From Lysobacterales bacterium (GTDB taxonomy: Bacteria > Pseudomonadota > Gammaproteobacteria > Xanthomonadales > Wenzhouxiangellaceae), in NCBI GenBank assembly GCA_002722315.1, contig PBLG01000049.1:1-42793 (forward strand): DNA of 42,793 nucleotides, written 5' to 3'. Shown here one piece after another: positions 1-6,623 of this stretch. Below the pieces are notes generated by a model that saw only the letters and a list, made by a program, of their open reading frames with translations, was not told the origin of the DNA and did no database searches. The stretch's first letter is position 1, and each line of letters starts with the position of its first letter. The translations under genes were made by a program, and so were the position numbers.

Positions 1-110
1 GGCGGTAGAGCTCGCGGTCGTGCATGGGACTGGACTCGAATCGGGGCCAGACGGTAGCCTATCCGAAGTGTTCAACCCACACAAAACCGGGAAGAGCCTC
101 AAAACCTAAT

Positions 111-161
111 GTCTGACCTTAGCGGCTCGGCCTTGCCGCGTCCTAAAGGGCCGAGCCAGAC
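111..161. repeat. Imperfect hairpin
   Basis: GGCTCGGCC at 124-132 is the exact reverse complement of GGCCGAGCC at 149-157, and GTCT at 111-114 pairs with AGAC at 158-161. There is no T-run after it, so an intrinsic terminator is not indicated. I checked it as a possible attC site and did not find the AAC/GTT core triplets. Function unknown. Confidence 0.5.
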
Positions 162-397
162 TGAAATTGGCTAACCACCTGCTCAGCTGCGCTTTCTTAA
201 CGCCTCTTCACGGGACGCAGAATTCGGACACCCAAACCGTGGGAAGAAATCCTACGCGAATTCGGCAGGTTTTCCTCTGGCCCAGTGGCGAACCTGGCGC
301 TAGCCTATCTCCCAGGCCCCGAATTCCACCAGCCCGCCATGCCCATGCCCCGCATCCAACTCGTCTCGCTGGACGCCACCCCCCACTGGAGTCGTCA

Positions 398-453
398 GGG
401 TCAGGACTTGCATCATGCATTTGGCTTAAAATGCATGATGCAAGTCCTGACCC
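398..453. repeat. Perfect 25-base palindrome, REP/MITE-like
   Basis: Bases 398-422 are the perfect reverse complement of 429-453, with a 6-base loop (GGCTTA). The arms begin GGGTCAGGACTTGC and end GCAAGTCCTGACCC. Palindromes ending in TGACCC are common dispersed elements near REP-associated tyrosine transposases (family knowledge recalled, not tested here). No transposase is present in the window, so this would be an orphan element. A symmetric arm with a short loop could also fold as a cruciform or an RNA hairpin. Confidence 0.7.
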
Positions 454-670
454 CAAAACTTCCCGTTACGCCGCCGCCAAGCTTTTTAGCCCAGGCTGAC
501 CCCTTCCAATCCGACACCGCCAGGCTTAGCAATAGGGCTGGGGTCGGCGTGCCTGCGATTCAGTAAATTGGTCAAGGTTTGACCAACCCGCGACCGCACT
601 CCGTAGCACGGCTCATGAACGGCCCAGGCCGATCACTCCGCAAGTCTTTCTGCGCGCTTTCTTTTTTGAA

Positions 671-785
671 TGGATGTCCATGTTGTTTATGTGGATGTCC
701 CCGTTGTTCCCAAGCAGATCATCCTGCTAGCATTTCTGGCGTTTTTCTTTTTGGGTGGATGTCCATCTGGTTGCCGTGGATGTCC
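671..785. repeat. Four TGGATGTCC boxes in two 21-base-spaced pairs
   Basis: TGGATGTCC occurs at 671-679, 692-700, 756-764 and 777-785. Within each pair the copies are exactly 21 bases apart (two helical turns), and the second pair repeats the first at an offset of 85 bases. The sequence around each pair is also similar: a T-rich lead before the first box, GTT between boxes and TTCCC after the second. The block sits immediately downstream of the 796-1629 minus-strand gene. Confidence 0.7.
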
Positions 786-795
786 GCGTACTTCC

Positions 796-1629
796 CTAAC
801 TCGTAAGGTCTGATAAACGAGCCACAAGCCGCTGCTCTAACTCCGCCCGCCCTTCGCCGTTATTCAGATACCTGACGTATCGGAGATGACGGAGATCGAA
901 CGGAATATCCGTTTCCGATTGTGTGATCAATATAACTTCTCGCCCTAAAGTATGCGCGATTCCCGTCTCATAAAAGACATTTGGATTTCGGCCTGTGCAA
1001 TCGCATATCACCACATTTGCATGATCAATAAGTGACACAACGTCCTGGATCACTTCTGGGTTCTCCCAAATATCATCAGCGCGCCGACATATCAGCCCCA
1101 CCTTTTCTGCTGCTGCTTTAATTGTATTATGCACAGGCCCGAAGTCGGCCCCAAACGGCATCATTGCTGCGACGAGTCTCGGTTCTATCCGCTCTAGTTC
1201 ATCAACGTTGAATACTTTTGGCTGCTGGCGCCGTGGTTCTAGATGTCGCAATAGAACTCTAAAAAGATCAATATCTTTTATCGCCCAATGTGTGCGGTAG
1301 AATTGCGCCTCGTTGAGTTCAAGCTCTGCCCGCAACTTCATCAATTGCCTGTTGTGAATTGGGCGCACCTCTGGATCAAAGGCGTACTCTATGAGTACGT
1401 CTCGACCGCTTTTTCGCGCGCTCAGGATCCGACCGATGCGCGCGACTTCGGTTCCTGTGCCTTCTTCCATAAACACCGCTGGCATCTCGGCTAGGGCGGC
1501 CCAGTCGACCGTACCGTTAGCTTGGAATTGACTAGCGACGCTTTGCTCGGTGTGTTCGAAAAGGCGGCTGCCTGGCATCGTGCCGCTAGAGCCCTGCCAC
1601 GATGATACCTTGACTAAAATGTTGTACAT
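796..1629 (-). CDS. Nucleoside deoxyribosyltransferase/TIR-like domain protein, putative effector
   Basis: The protein has 277 residues. The N-terminal 150 residues are not recognised. From about 150 to 275 there is a Rossmann-like domain with the pattern seen in nucleoside 2-deoxyribosyltransferase-like and TIR-like families: hydrophobic strand VVICD (206-210), then TGRNPNVFYETGIAH (212-226), then a strand EVILITQ and IPFDLRH. E221 in NVFYE is the likely catalytic or nucleotide-binding glutamate. Such domains commonly cleave or bind nucleotides, and several act as NAD- or nucleotide-depleting effectors in phage defence; that role is inferred. The start at 1629 has a good AGGAAGGA ribosome site about 10 bases upstream. 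It is the last gene of a head-to-tail minus-strand series, AT-richer than the flanking chromosome, consistent with transfer. Confidence 0.7.
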   Translation of the reverse strand: MYNILVKVSSWQGSSGTMPGSRLFEHTEQSVASQFQANGTVDWAALAEMPAVFMEEGTGTEVARIGRILSARKSGRDVLIEYAFDPEVRPIHNRQLMKLRAELELNEAQFYRTHWAIKDIDLFRVLLRHLEPRRQQPKVFNVDELERIEPRLVAAMMPFGADFGPVHNTIKAAAEKVGLICRRADDIWENPEVIQDVVSLIDHANVVICDCTGRNPNVFYETGIAHTLGREVILITQSETDIPFDLRHLRYVRYLNNGEGRAELEQRLVARLSDLTS

Positions 1630-1673
1630 TATTTGTTTTCCTTCCTGCCCTATGCCGGGCGAATCGCAATCGG

Positions 1674-1755
1674 CATAGCGTCGTGGCTAAACGGAGTGCG
1701 CAAGCACGCCCGGTGGAGGCCCAACAGGTCCTGAACGTATCTGAGCGACTTATTA
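1674..1755 (-). other. Degenerate attC-like palindrome
   Basis: Starting at the stop codon of the 98-residue gene, the minus strand reads CATAATAAGTCG at one end, and the other end matches its complement with gaps (CATAGCGTCG on the plus strand at 1674-1683). A central stem AGTGC/GCACG with loop GCAA lies near 1695-1710. Position and size fit an integron attC, but the diagnostic AAC and GTT core triplets are changed (AAT, GCT). It is only a weak member of the series. Confidence 0.25.
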
Positions 1756-2049
1756 TGTTTTCGGGTTAGCATCCTGAATGTCGCTCTTAAACATGTACCA
1801 GGCATTTCTCATTCTTTGTAGCTGATGATCTTTGTTCTTAACTTGGCCTGATGCTGCTTTCGCGTGGATTATTGCTTGATCTAACTTTCCTGCCGTATAG
1901 CCGCTAACGGCACTCCTCACACCGGCCGCGAGGAATTCAAGTCTCCTAACGTGGCGCTCAGCCTCCTTCTTGCTAGAGGAGAAAGCCACCTGATTGAGGA
2001 GTTTATCCAATTCCTCGAGATCTACAGTTGCCATATTATGAAACTTCAC
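1753..2049 (-). CDS. Small helical protein of unknown function
   Basis: A 98-residue protein I do not recognise. It is charged and predicted mostly helical, with LEELDKLLNQ and KKEAERHVRRLEFL segments that could form amphipathic or coiled-coil helices. There is no signal peptide or membrane segment. The first start is GTG at 2049; an ATG at 2034 (MATVDLEE) is equally plausible and neither has a strong ribosome site. It lies 74 bases after the DUF3644/HEPN gene, with an attC-like palindrome filling the gap, so it looks like the single gene of its own cassette. It could act alone or as an antitoxin or accessory partner to a neighbour; nothing in the sequence decides this. Confidence 0.6.
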   Translation of the reverse strand: MKFHNMATVDLEELDKLLNQVAFSSSKKEAERHVRRLEFLAAGVRSAVSGYTAGKLDQAIIHAKAASGQVKNKDHQLQRMRNAWYMFKSDIQDANPKT

Positions 2050-2056
2050 TTATGAG

Positions 2057-2120
2057 ACATAACAGTCAAGCTGTGGGGCGCGCTGCGAAGCGCGCGTCCC
2101 TCATGAGCGCATCGTTAGCA
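2057..2120 (-). other. Integron attC-like recombination site
   Basis: On the minus strand the site starts GCTAAC (2119-2114), five bases after the TAA stop of the DUF3644 gene, and ends GTTATG (2063-2058), just before the next gene's start. The two ends pair imperfectly: TAAC with GTTA, GCT with AGC, GGG with CCC. A strong central stem GCGCGCT/AGCGCGC (2078-2084/2089-2095) is closed by a 4-base loop. An imperfect palindrome of about 60 bases bounded by AAC and GTT directly after a stop codon is the hallmark of attC. Confidence 0.55.
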
Positions 2121-2123
2121 AGT

Positions 2124-3188
2124 TTACTTTCTCTTTGGTCGATGCTCTTTCCATACTGCCTCCAGATCGACATCTTTTAACGCCTTTTTAGCCATTTGGA
2201 AGGCTTTTCCGGAATATCGATTGAATAGGCTTTTGCCGATTTTGATGATTTTGAAATAATCTTCCGACTCTTGAAGCTTTAGATGTTTCGCCAAAGCAAG
2301 CGCTTTCGGTTGCGTGAGCTCTAATTTCTCTGCAAACGATTTCGGCGATAGTGAATAATAATCCAGTTCATTTACCCTTTTTACCGCAAGCACAGTAGCC
2401 CCGGGCGTACCCTCAGGGACAAGATGGACTGCCTCTCCTTCTTTCTTAGTAATGCGAATATCTACATTTATGCCAGTGCCCGTGGAGGAAAGCTGAAGAC
2501 TTGCAATTCCCGGAAACATATCCCTCCATGCTTTCCCCGCCTGAACATCTTTAACAAGCTTTTTAACTTCAAGATCACTCGGCTGAGAACGCACTCCCTC
2601 CAAGGAGGATTCGACAATAGCTAGCGCCTTCAATTTAGCCTTGGCTTCTAATTGCCTCCTGGTTTTTGGCTTTACAAGCTCCTTAATTTGGTTGAAGTCC
2701 GCTTCAATCATAGTATGGAGGTCTTTTGGTGGGTTAGTAGATATTGGCAGCACTCTCTCAGGAAGATGGTTTGCCAATTGTTCTCCGAGCACTCGATCAA
2801 TTAGGTCTTTATACAAAGTAATCCCAGCCTGACAATAGAGGTACAGTTCTTGTTCGGTGAGCTCAACAATATCGTGCTGTGCCGCGTCGCGAAAACTGTT
2901 TATTATTTGTATTGTCAGACCTTCTTCCTCTGTCAAGCATTTAACTTCCGCATCTGTAATGCATTTGCGAACACATTTTTCGAAACCAATTGTTTCTTTT
3001 TCGTATGGCTCTCTAATTTTTCCTCCCTGGTGGAGAATTAGAGACTTGAGCAAGAGTTCAAATGCTCGATCCAATAGAATCAATACAGCTTCGTGCCTAC
3101 CCCTATCCCATGGTCTATTGAAATGCTCTATTGCAAGAACTAGTGAATCTAGAGATTTTGCAAATAGGGCTTTGGGTAGTTGTTTCAT
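2124..3188 (-). CDS. DUF3644-like protein with a HEPN RNase motif
   Basis: A 354-residue protein. The N-terminal half resembles DUF3644: helices with HEAVLILLDRAFELLLKSL near 32-50, and at 99-106 FRDAAQHD. R100-D101-x3-H105 is the R-x4-H motif, with a polar residue after R, that marks active sites of HEPN ribonucleases. The C-terminal part (about 265-350) looks like a helix-turn-helix-type region (SPKSFAEKLELTQPKALALAKHL), perhaps for nucleic-acid binding. HEPN proteins commonly act as RNases in toxin-antitoxin, abortive infection and CRISPR systems; that role is inferred here. ATG at 3188 directly follows the GTT end of the upstream attC-like site, as in integron cassettes. There is no adjacent MNT nucleotidyltransferase partner. 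Confidence 0.72.
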   Translation of the reverse strand: MKQLPKALFAKSLDSLVLAIEHFNRPWDRGRHEAVLILLDRAFELLLKSLILHQGGKIREPYEKETIGFEKCVRKCITDAEVKCLTEEEGLTIQIINSFRDAAQHDIVELTEQELYLYCQAGITLYKDLIDRVLGEQLANHLPERVLPISTNPPKDLHTMIEADFNQIKELVKPKTRRQLEAKAKLKALAIVESSLEGVRSQPSDLEVKKLVKDVQAGKAWRDMFPGIASLQLSSTGTGINVDIRITKKEGEAVHLVPEGTPGATVLAVKRVNELDYYSLSPKSFAEKLELTQPKALALAKHLKLQESEDYFKIIKIGKSLFNRYSGKAFQMAKKALKDVDLEAVWKEHRPKRK

Positions 3189-3190
3189 TG

Positions 3191-3272
3191 GTCTGCTAAC
3201 GCTTGGGATCAGCGGTCGATTTGGAGGCGTAAGTCGCCGGAAAAGCGGTCCGCTGAAGCCACTGATTAGACC
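3191..3272 (-). other. Integron attC-like recombination site
   Basis: Read on the minus strand the site opens GTCTAATCAG about 17 bases after the stop of the 3290-4030 gene and closes CAAGCGTTAGCAGAC, eight bases before the ATG of the DUF3644 gene. The arms pair imperfectly: CAGCGGACCG near the start faces CGACCGCTG near the end. The closing AGCGTTAGC (3195-3203) is very close to the usual attC end; the opening triplet is AAT rather than AAC. Confidence 0.55.
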
Positions 3273-3289
3273 CTTTATCGTTTTGGGAA

Positions 3290-4030
3290 CTAATCATCAG
3301 CAAGTAGCAACCAAGATACTTTGTATACACGCCCTAGCAATATTTGAGCAATCTCTATTGGCCGGTGGGTCTTAATTTTGTCGATGATCGATCTGGCATC
3401 ACGCCTCTTCGATGCTCGCGCCATTAATCCAGAGCTAAGCTCTTCAAAGTATCCCTCTGTTAATGATCGCTCCGTCAATGGCGGAAGATGGTTCTTGTCA
3501 CCGCGATAAGAGCGTTCGAACCTCTTCGTTTCCGAGTGAATTGCCGGATTTTCTCCCGATGGCCCGTACGTAATGTTGTGCCGCCCTGGCCCTACGAGCC
3601 CTACCTGACGAGGATCCAATAGAATGGCATTTTCGCCAATTGCATTAGCACGCCAATGTGTTTCGAGATCCTTGCTAGAACGAAAGCAGGGGGCGCAGTA
3701 GTAGGCATCCCCTTTATTTAGCGCGAGATCGTGTAACGTAAAATGTTGGTCATTATCGACGGCAAATCTGTAATACTCACCACCGTGGTGGTCATAGAAT
3801 TTGGCATTCCGGCCAGCCCTCTTGAAGGCGTACGAGGAGACCTTGTGTTGCAGAAATATAGACTTCGTAGCCCCCTTTTTCTTTAACTCAAATTCAACAT
3901 CATATCCAAGATCCTTCTCAGCATTTTGAGTAGGGATGTGTGGGTGAGAAGCAAGCAATGCCGAATTAAGATGGCAGAACTCCGCATTAAAGCAGAACTC
4001 AAAGGTCCTCTCGCTGAATCCTGGTCGCAT
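3290..4030 (-). CDS. Unknown protein, possible PD-(D/E)xK-type nuclease
   Basis: A 246-residue protein with no family I can name firmly. Residues 8-63 show a spaced set of acidic and basic residues, E8/E11, then GYDVEFELKKKG (42-53), then IFLQHKVS (58-65). D44 followed by Q61-x-K63 on the next hydrophobic strand is compatible with the core of PD-(D/E)xK nucleases in which the third acid is replaced by Q, as in some Mrr-like enzymes. A region DAYYCAPCF (109-117) follows. It is the first gene of the minus-strand accessory series, preceded by a consensus integron core site at 4050-4056. Function as a restriction-type or defence nuclease is inference only. Confidence 0.5.
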   Translation of the reverse strand: MRPGFSERTFEFCFNAEFCHLNSALLASHPHIPTQNAEKDLGYDVEFELKKKGATKSIFLQHKVSSYAFKRAGRNAKFYDHHGGEYYRFAVDNDQHFTLHDLALNKGDAYYCAPCFRSSKDLETHWRANAIGENAILLDPRQVGLVGPGRHNITYGPSGENPAIHSETKRFERSYRGDKNHLPPLTERSLTEGYFEELSSGLMARASKRRDARSIIDKIKTHRPIEIAQILLGRVYKVSWLLLADD

Positions 4031-4049
4031 CTTCTACGTTCCCTTATTA

Positions 4050-4056
4050 GCCTAAC
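4050..4056 (-). other. Integron core site at the array boundary
   Basis: The plus strand reads GCCTAAC, and the minus strand GTTAGGC, exactly the GTTRRRY consensus where integron integrases insert cassettes. It lies 20 bases before the start of the first accessory gene and after the end of the GC-rich lipoprotein gene. I found no matching AAC half-site after that lipoprotein gene, so this may mark the edge of the cassette block (an attI-like or secondary target) rather than a full attC. Confidence 0.45.
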
Positions 4057-4092
4057 GCCCTACATAAACCGCGCACAAATGCAACACCGAAT

Positions 4093-4608
4093 TCAATTAA
4101 AAATATCCGCTGCCGCTTTCCATTCCCCGTCTTCCTTCGTCCACACCACAAGATACGAACCCTCGACGACCGTACCGTCGGCCAGGGTCGTGGTCGCCCG
4201 GCCGTAGTCGTAGGCCATGTCGCCGGACGACGAGATGAATGCGGCCTGGGGTTCCCAGGAGACCGACAGGCCTTCGGCCGCGTCGGCGGCGAGGAGGGCT
4301 CGGGTGGCTTCGATTACGCTGTCGCGACCCACGGCCGGGCTCCGGCCGGGTGCGAGGAGAACCGAGTCTTCGGCCAGGAGTTCGGCGATGCCGTCGACGT
4401 CGCCCCGGCCGTACATGTCGGACCACTTTCGCTCCAGGGCCATCAGCGTGTCGCGCTCGGCCGCCGGATCGACTTCGGCCGAACCGGTGTCGGTCTGTTT
4501 ATCCGTCTCGCAGGCGCCGAGTCCGACGGCGAGCAGGACGGCAAATGCGCAACGCAGGATCGGCGTGCGCGTGAAAGGTGCAGCAGTGTATTGATTGAAA
4601 CTGGTCAT
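4093..4608 (-). CDS. Lipoprotein with SnoaL/DUF4440-like (NTF2 fold) domain
   Basis: The chosen ATG at 4608 has GGAG eight bases upstream and gives a 171-residue precursor; a longer frame to 4653 adds residues with no signal function. The N-terminus has a lipoprotein signal ending LAVGLGAC, so the mature protein is probably lipid-anchored in the envelope. Residues about 45-170 match the NTF2-like SnoaL/DUF4440 pattern: ALERKWSDMYGRGDVDGIAELLAEDSVLL near the start, then a β-rich half with VVWTKEDGEWKAAADIFN at the end. The ligand or reaction is unknown; many such domains are non-catalytic binding modules. It is transcribed divergently from the sugar dehydrogenase. Confidence 0.8.
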   Translation of the reverse strand: MTSFNQYTAAPFTRTPILRCAFAVLLAVGLGACETDKQTDTGSAEVDPAAERDTLMALERKWSDMYGRGDVDGIAELLAEDSVLLAPGRSPAVGRDSVIEATRALLAADAAEGLSVSWEPQAAFISSSGDMAYDYGRATTTLADGTVVEGSYLVVWTKEDGEWKAAADIFN

Positions 4609-4804
4609 CCGAATAGCTCCGCTACTGCCTGCCGATACCGCCGGGGCTGCCAAGCCCTTCTTTGACTATACGGAAAATTCCGCCCGATGCCAACTCCAAG
4701 CCTGCCGACGCGAGGAAGCGGACGGCCACGTCTCACTGGCTTTTCTACTTTCTCCACGGGGATTCGTTAAGGTGAAAGCCAAGCCCATCAACGACAGGCC
4801 ACCC

Positions 4805-5947
4805 ATGAACAGACGATTCGCACTGCCCGCGCTGCTCGGAATTCTGCTCGCGTTCACCGTCCAGGCCCAGGGCGACAGGCCATTTTCGGTTGAACCCGTC
4901 ACCTCGTTCGACGAGCCCTGGGCGCTGACCTTCCTGCCGGACGGCCGGATGCTGGTCACCGAGAAGAAGGGGAATCTCCGGATCGTCACGCAGGCCGGTG
5001 AGCAATCGCGACCGGTCGCAGGCTTGCCGGATGTCGATTATGGCGGCCAGGGCGGGCTGGGCGACGTGATCCTGCACCCGGACTACGCCGACAACGGGAT
5101 CATCTACCTGAGCTACGCCGAGAGCGGCGTCGGCGACGTCCGCGGTGCGGCGGTCATGCGCGGCGTGCTCGAGATCGGCGAGCGCGGTGGCCGGCTCACA
5201 GACGCCGAGGTCATCTGGCGCCAGTATCCGAAGGTGCTGGACGACGGCCACTACGGCCATCGCCTCGCCTTCGACGACGAAGGCTATCTCTGGATTTCCT
5301 CCGGCGATCGACAGAAGTTCACGCCGGCCCAGGACATGCAGAGCAACATGGGCAAGATCCTGCGCCTCGAGGAGGACGGTTCGATTCCGTCGGACAATCC
5401 CTTCGTGAACTACCGCGAAGAGGAACCCCTGGTCGATGGCGTCGGCCCTTACGACGAGATCTGGACCCTGGGCCATCGCAACCCGCTGGGGATGACCTTC
5501 GATGCCGACGGGCAGCTCTGGGTAATCGAGATGGGCCCGGCCGGCGGCGACGAGCTGAACCGCATCGTGCGGGGCGCGAACTACGGTTATCCAGTGGTCT
5601 CCAACGGCGATCACTACGACGGGCGCGAGATGCCGGATCACGACACCCGCCCGGAGTTCACCGAGCCCGTGATCACCTGGACGCCGGTCATCTCTCCGGG
5701 CGACCTGATGATCTACGGTGGCGAGCTTTTCGAGGACTGGGCCGGCGACGCCTTCGCGGCCGGTCTGTCGTCCCAGGCGATCGTTCGGATTGGGTTCGAC
5801 GGCGACGGTGCCGCCGAGCTCGAGCGCTATGACATGGGCGCGCGCATCCGCAGCATCGAGGAGGCGCCCGACGGCAGCGTCTGGGTGCTCGAGGACGAGC
5901 GCGGCGAGAGCCAGGGACGGCTGTTGAAGCTCACGCCTCGGGACTAA
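4805..5947 (+). CDS. PQQ-dependent sugar dehydrogenase (GSDH/YliI-like)
   Basis: A 380-residue precursor starting at ATG 4805 with a signal peptide (MNRRFALPALLGILLAFTVQ) predicted to be cleaved near AQG. This start is preferred over the longer frame from 4595 because it opens directly into the signal. The mature protein is a six-bladed propeller of the glucose/sorbosone dehydrogenase family: EPWALTFLPDGRMLVTEK (37-54), GQGGLGDV (81-88), GHYGHRLAF (148-156, containing the family's active-site histidine) and WTLGHRNPLGM. Such enzymes oxidise aldose sugars in the periplasm with PQQ and pass electrons to a quinone or cytochrome. No PQQ synthesis genes are in the window. A long hairpin repeat follows directly after the stop. 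Confidence 0.9.
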   Translation: MNRRFALPALLGILLAFTVQAQGDRPFSVEPVTSFDEPWALTFLPDGRMLVTEKKGNLRIVTQAGEQSRPVAGLPDVDYGGQGGLGDVILHPDYADNGIIYLSYAESGVGDVRGAAVMRGVLEIGERGGRLTDAEVIWRQYPKVLDDGHYGHRLAFDDEGYLWISSGDRQKFTPAQDMQSNMGKILRLEEDGSIPSDNPFVNYREEEPLVDGVGPYDEIWTLGHRNPLGMTFDADGQLWVIEMGPAGGDELNRIVRGANYGYPVVSNGDHYDGREMPDHDTRPEFTEPVITWTPVISPGDLMIYGGELFEDWAGDAFAAGLSSQAIVRIGFDGDGAAELERYDMGARIRSIEEAPDGSVWVLEDERGESQGRLLKLTPRD

Positions 5948-6127
5948 GCCCGCCTTATTCACCACCCTTCCTACTGCGGCCCCGTCAGGCCCGCGTCTGT
6001 GGCGTTTTGCTCGGTCGCGCATCCTCACCGGACGGACGAGTACGTCTCCGGTGCGCTCGGTCGCGAAACGCCACAGCCACTGGGCCTGACGGCCCCTCGC
6101 GACGGAAGCGTGGTGAATAAGGCGGGC
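5948..6127. repeat. 180-base interrupted palindrome after the sugar dehydrogenase gene
   Basis: The outermost 18 bases on each side (5948-5965 and 6110-6127) are perfect reverse complements, starting GCCCGCCTTATTCACCAC. Further in, CCGTCAGGCCC pairs with GGGCCTGACGG, and TGTGGCGTTT pairs with AAACGCCACA with one-base slips. GCTCGGTCGCG is repeated directly in the inner part. It could be a dispersed palindromic element that also stops or protects the dehydrogenase transcript. No ORF or transposase is inside, and there is no clear target duplication. Confidence 0.8.
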
Positions 6128-6218
6128 TAAGCGGACAAAAATTTGACAGGCGCAGTTCAATGGGCTTCGAGGCCCATCCTTTTCCGAGTCAGCGCGCCAG
6201 TCGCTCCGTCTGTATTCC

Positions 6219-6623
6219 TTACCGCGCCGGGGTCGGCCAATAACGAACGTCGGCAAGGCCTTCGAAATCGGCGTCCTGCGTCCAGACGACTGCTCGTGCG
6301 CGTTGTGCCGTCGCGTAGATGACGCTGTCAGCCAGAGGCAGCTTGTGCCGCAGACCCAGGTCGGCGGCGTGAATTGCCAGCGCGGCGTCGAGTTCGACAA
6401 CCCGGCCTTGCTGCATCACAGCCGCGTACTGCAGCGCGGTCGCCTCATCGCGTTGCCGAGCGATGCGCTTGAACACCTCCAGCAACGTGATCGACGGCAC
6501 CACCAGGGCGGAAGTGTCCTCGATCGCATTGGCGAAGTGTTCGGCATTCGGGCCGCCGGCAAAGTATTCCAGCCAGGCCGACGAATCAACAACGTTTGTC
6601 AGGCTTTCAGACACGATCCGCAT
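6219..6623 (-). CDS. vapC: PIN-domain toxin, VapC-like
   Basis: The start at 6623 (MRIVSESL) gives 134 residues. It overlaps the end of the AbrB-type antitoxin gene by 17 bases, as usual for co-translated toxin-antitoxin pairs; a GTG at 6614 is an alternative. PIN-domain features are VVDSSAWLEYF (the first catalytic aspartate), then LLEVFKR (conserved glutamate), LADSVIYATAQ (third acid) and VVWTQDADF (fourth acid). VapC enzymes are Mg-dependent ribonucleases that cut tRNA or rRNA and are inhibited by the paired antitoxin. The upstream reading frame to 6677 is a shadow of the antitoxin gene. Confidence 0.88.
   Translation of the reverse strand: MRIVSESLTNVVDSSAWLEYFAGGPNAEHFANAIEDTSALVVPSITLLEVFKRIARQRDEATALQYAAVMQQGRVVELDAALAIHAADLGLRHKLPLADSVIYATAQRARAVVWTQDADFEGLADVRYWPTPAR

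Larger units (their letters stand above)
1..795. other. Gene-poor accessory stretch with repeats
   Basis: No convincing gene lies here. The short open frames of 75-110 codons overlap one another on both strands, have biased composition and show no recognisable domain. What the stretch holds instead is structural: a hairpin at 111-161, a perfect 25-base palindrome at 398-453, a small inverted repeat (TTGGTCAA) at 568-575/579-586, and four copies of TGGATGTCC between 671 and 785. It lies downstream of the minus-strand accessory genes that follow and is probably the far side of the same variable region. Confidence 0.6.

Noticed and set aside
111..161. An attC site in the gene-poor start
   Set aside because: The hairpin lacks the AAC and GTT core triplets.
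671..785. TGGATGTCC repeats as a CRISPR array
   Set aside because: The repeats are 9 bases and the spacers 12 and 55 bases, far from CRISPR sizes; no cas genes.
4050..4095. A full attC or attI site after the lipoprotein gene
   Set aside because: Only the GTTAGGC core is convincing; I could not find a pairing AAC half-site, and no integrase gene is in view.
4745..6400. Minus-strand 551-codon ORF over the sugar dehydrogenase
   Set aside because: The plus strand encodes a recognisable signal peptide and GSDH motifs; the antisense frame has none.
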